DNA from: Gerris lacustris
Lineage: Eukaryota > Arthropoda > Insecta > Hemiptera > Gerridae
Reading direction: 5' to 3'
NCBI GenBank assembly: GCA_951217055.1
Contig: OX578284.1
Coordinates: forward strand, 19,106,187-19,170,186
DNA length: 64,000 nt
Below are positions 62,750 through 64,000 of the stretch, piece after piece. The notes under the pieces are model-generated. The model made no database searches, was not told the DNA's origin, and saw only the letters and a program-made list of their open reading frames with translations. Each line of letters starts with the position of its first letter. The first letter of the stretch is position 1. A program made the translations under genes and the position numbers.

Positions 62750-63960
62750 TAGACTTTATAATATACAAGTAAGTTGAAAAAGAAAGTTATTAATTTAAAA
62801 AAGTTCCGAGGTGCCCCGTACTCGATTTTTTTTAATTCGAAGACATAAAAAATATCTCTCTTCAGAACGATCATAATGCTTCCAAGTTTACTGAATGTAA
62901 GGTACGGTAAGTAAAAAAAAACTGTGACATGGAGCTGCAAAGGCTCCTAAAAATCTAATTCTACTGCAAAGGATAACTACATTAGACTGTGAAGCTAGGA
63001 TCGTATACACTAATGTTGGTTCAAATGATTTTTGGCTTGAAAGATCCTTATACTAATATGTTAATACATATTATAGGTATATGTTGTTGAATAATAATTT
63101 TGATTAACACAATTAGTGGTTTGATCAGTTCTGTGCTAGCCCTGATGCCCTCCATTACGGTAAACAACTTTTTTGAGTTTGATAAAATGTGAACGCAGAC
63201 TCAAAAAAGTACTAGTTCTATCATGGATAAATGATTTTATACAAAAGACAAAAGAATGCTATGTTAAACTTAGGCTTACATTTAAATATAAAATTTACTA
63301 AAAATTATATTGGTTTAGTATTTCCTTGAAGCATTCATACTTTCCTAAAGATTAAGCACCAATGAAACCGAAAGTCAAAAGATAAGTTTAAACATAATAA
63401 CAGACCAAGGACAATCAGGAAATTTCCCCAAAAGGGTCATAAACCGTGGATTACCACAGGTACTAAAGGGATATGTCTATCAGTATACCGACAAAGTTCA
63501 GATGCAACAGTAGGATTATGATTTGTTCGCCCACTCCTGTCTAGATAACCATAAATATTCAGGATTAGGCTAGTTTAATCTAGTGTTCAGTTTAACAGTG
63601 CATAGAGAGTAAAACCGATTTTATAAAAAATAATTCTAATAACTTATAACATCATTTACTAAAAAAAATTTCTCAAGAAAAAAATCGGAGGCATTATGAA
63701 TTTTAACTTTCATTATCTTACTAACTAAGGAGTAAAATTAGATGATCTTTTCTCGGTAAATTTCAATAGAAATATACGAGAATATAACAATAATAGCCTT
63801 TATAGAGATTTGTATGGCAATCATCATTCTAATAAGCTAGCATATATATTAAAATATTAAACACAAAACTAACTACACCTTCTAATTAATTTCTTTTGAA
63901 ATAAAATCTCTACCAAGATTTGTAAATCCAAAATAGTCGAAACTAAAGTTAGGATGGTAC
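62750..63960. other. gene-free stretch with a family B scrap
   Basis: At about 62840-62910 ATCATAATGCTTCCAAGTTT and the following GGTACGGTAAG recall the family B end near 44130-44170. The rest is AT-rich without a supported gene. Confidence 0.45.
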
Positions 63961-63971
63961 AGATTTTCACT

Positions 63972-63998
63972 GTACGATGTCACTGTTTGACATCGTAC
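63972..63998. repeat. short palindrome at the window edge
   Basis: GTACGATGTCA and TGACATCGTAC face each other across about 5 bases. It may be the end of a larger inverted repeat continuing beyond the window. Confidence 0.6.
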
Positions 63999-64000
63999 GT

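Overview
The window is AT-rich metazoan nuclear DNA, very probably from an arthropod. Three things point to this: spliced genes with clear GT/AG introns, a transmembrane protein whose exons align with animal TMEM19, and a very dense load of short non-autonomous DNA transposons and palindromes. An insect, perhaps hemipteran, is my guess, but nothing here fixes the taxon. There are no bacterial features, CRISPR arrays or rRNA genes.

Three protein-coding loci can be supported. (1) A complete TMEM19 orthologue (DUF92-type multi-pass membrane protein) lies on the minus strand at 16123-22291. It has seven coding exons that join without a break into 342 residues, and all six introns are phase 1. (2) A single-exon gene for an unrecognised 110-residue, helix-rich protein runs divergently on the plus strand at 23089-23421. 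It shares an interval of about 800 bp with TMEM19 that is probably a bidirectional promoter, and it has a polyadenylation signal about 60 bp after its stop. (3) At 27806-28252 (plus) there is a first coding exon for a type II membrane protein: a polar tail of about 100 residues, one transmembrane helix, then a short Cys-containing segment resembling the start of M13 (neprilysin/ECE-like) peptidases. I found no second exon in the remaining 35 kb.

The rest is repeats. 1-16 kb: a palindromic element interrupted by a Tigger/pogo-like element that itself carries another repeat, a MITE cluster, a 157-bp tandem repeat, a Harbinger-like MITE and a 46-bp minisatellite. 16-22 kb: TMEM19, with repeats confined to its introns. 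23-31 kb: a TA-flanked MITE, a tandem array next to a palindrome, and a TTA-flanked Harbinger-like element. 32-44 kb: a 1-kb palindrome with a tRNA-like B box at its centre, more MITEs, and several two-copy families. 44-57 kb: multi-level nests, including a palindromic element with tRNA-like modules in both arms inserted into another repeat, a 1.25-kb foldback interrupted by a second family, and an element interrupted by a foldback with CAGGGTGG termini. 57-64 kb: further copies of these families, two large tandem arrays, a 0.58-kb foldback and a 15-bp minisatellite beside repeated GGTCGACCG motifs.

Three recurring families explain much of the non-coding sequence and are named here for convenience. 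Family A begins near a TCTCATATAAAGAGAAA motif. Family B is bounded by ACTGCCAATTAG and GGAAGCAATA. Family C is a MITE with CTTCTTTAGATTGTTACTCC ends. All repeat boundaries were set by eye from inverted or direct repetition and are approximate unless a target-site duplication is given.
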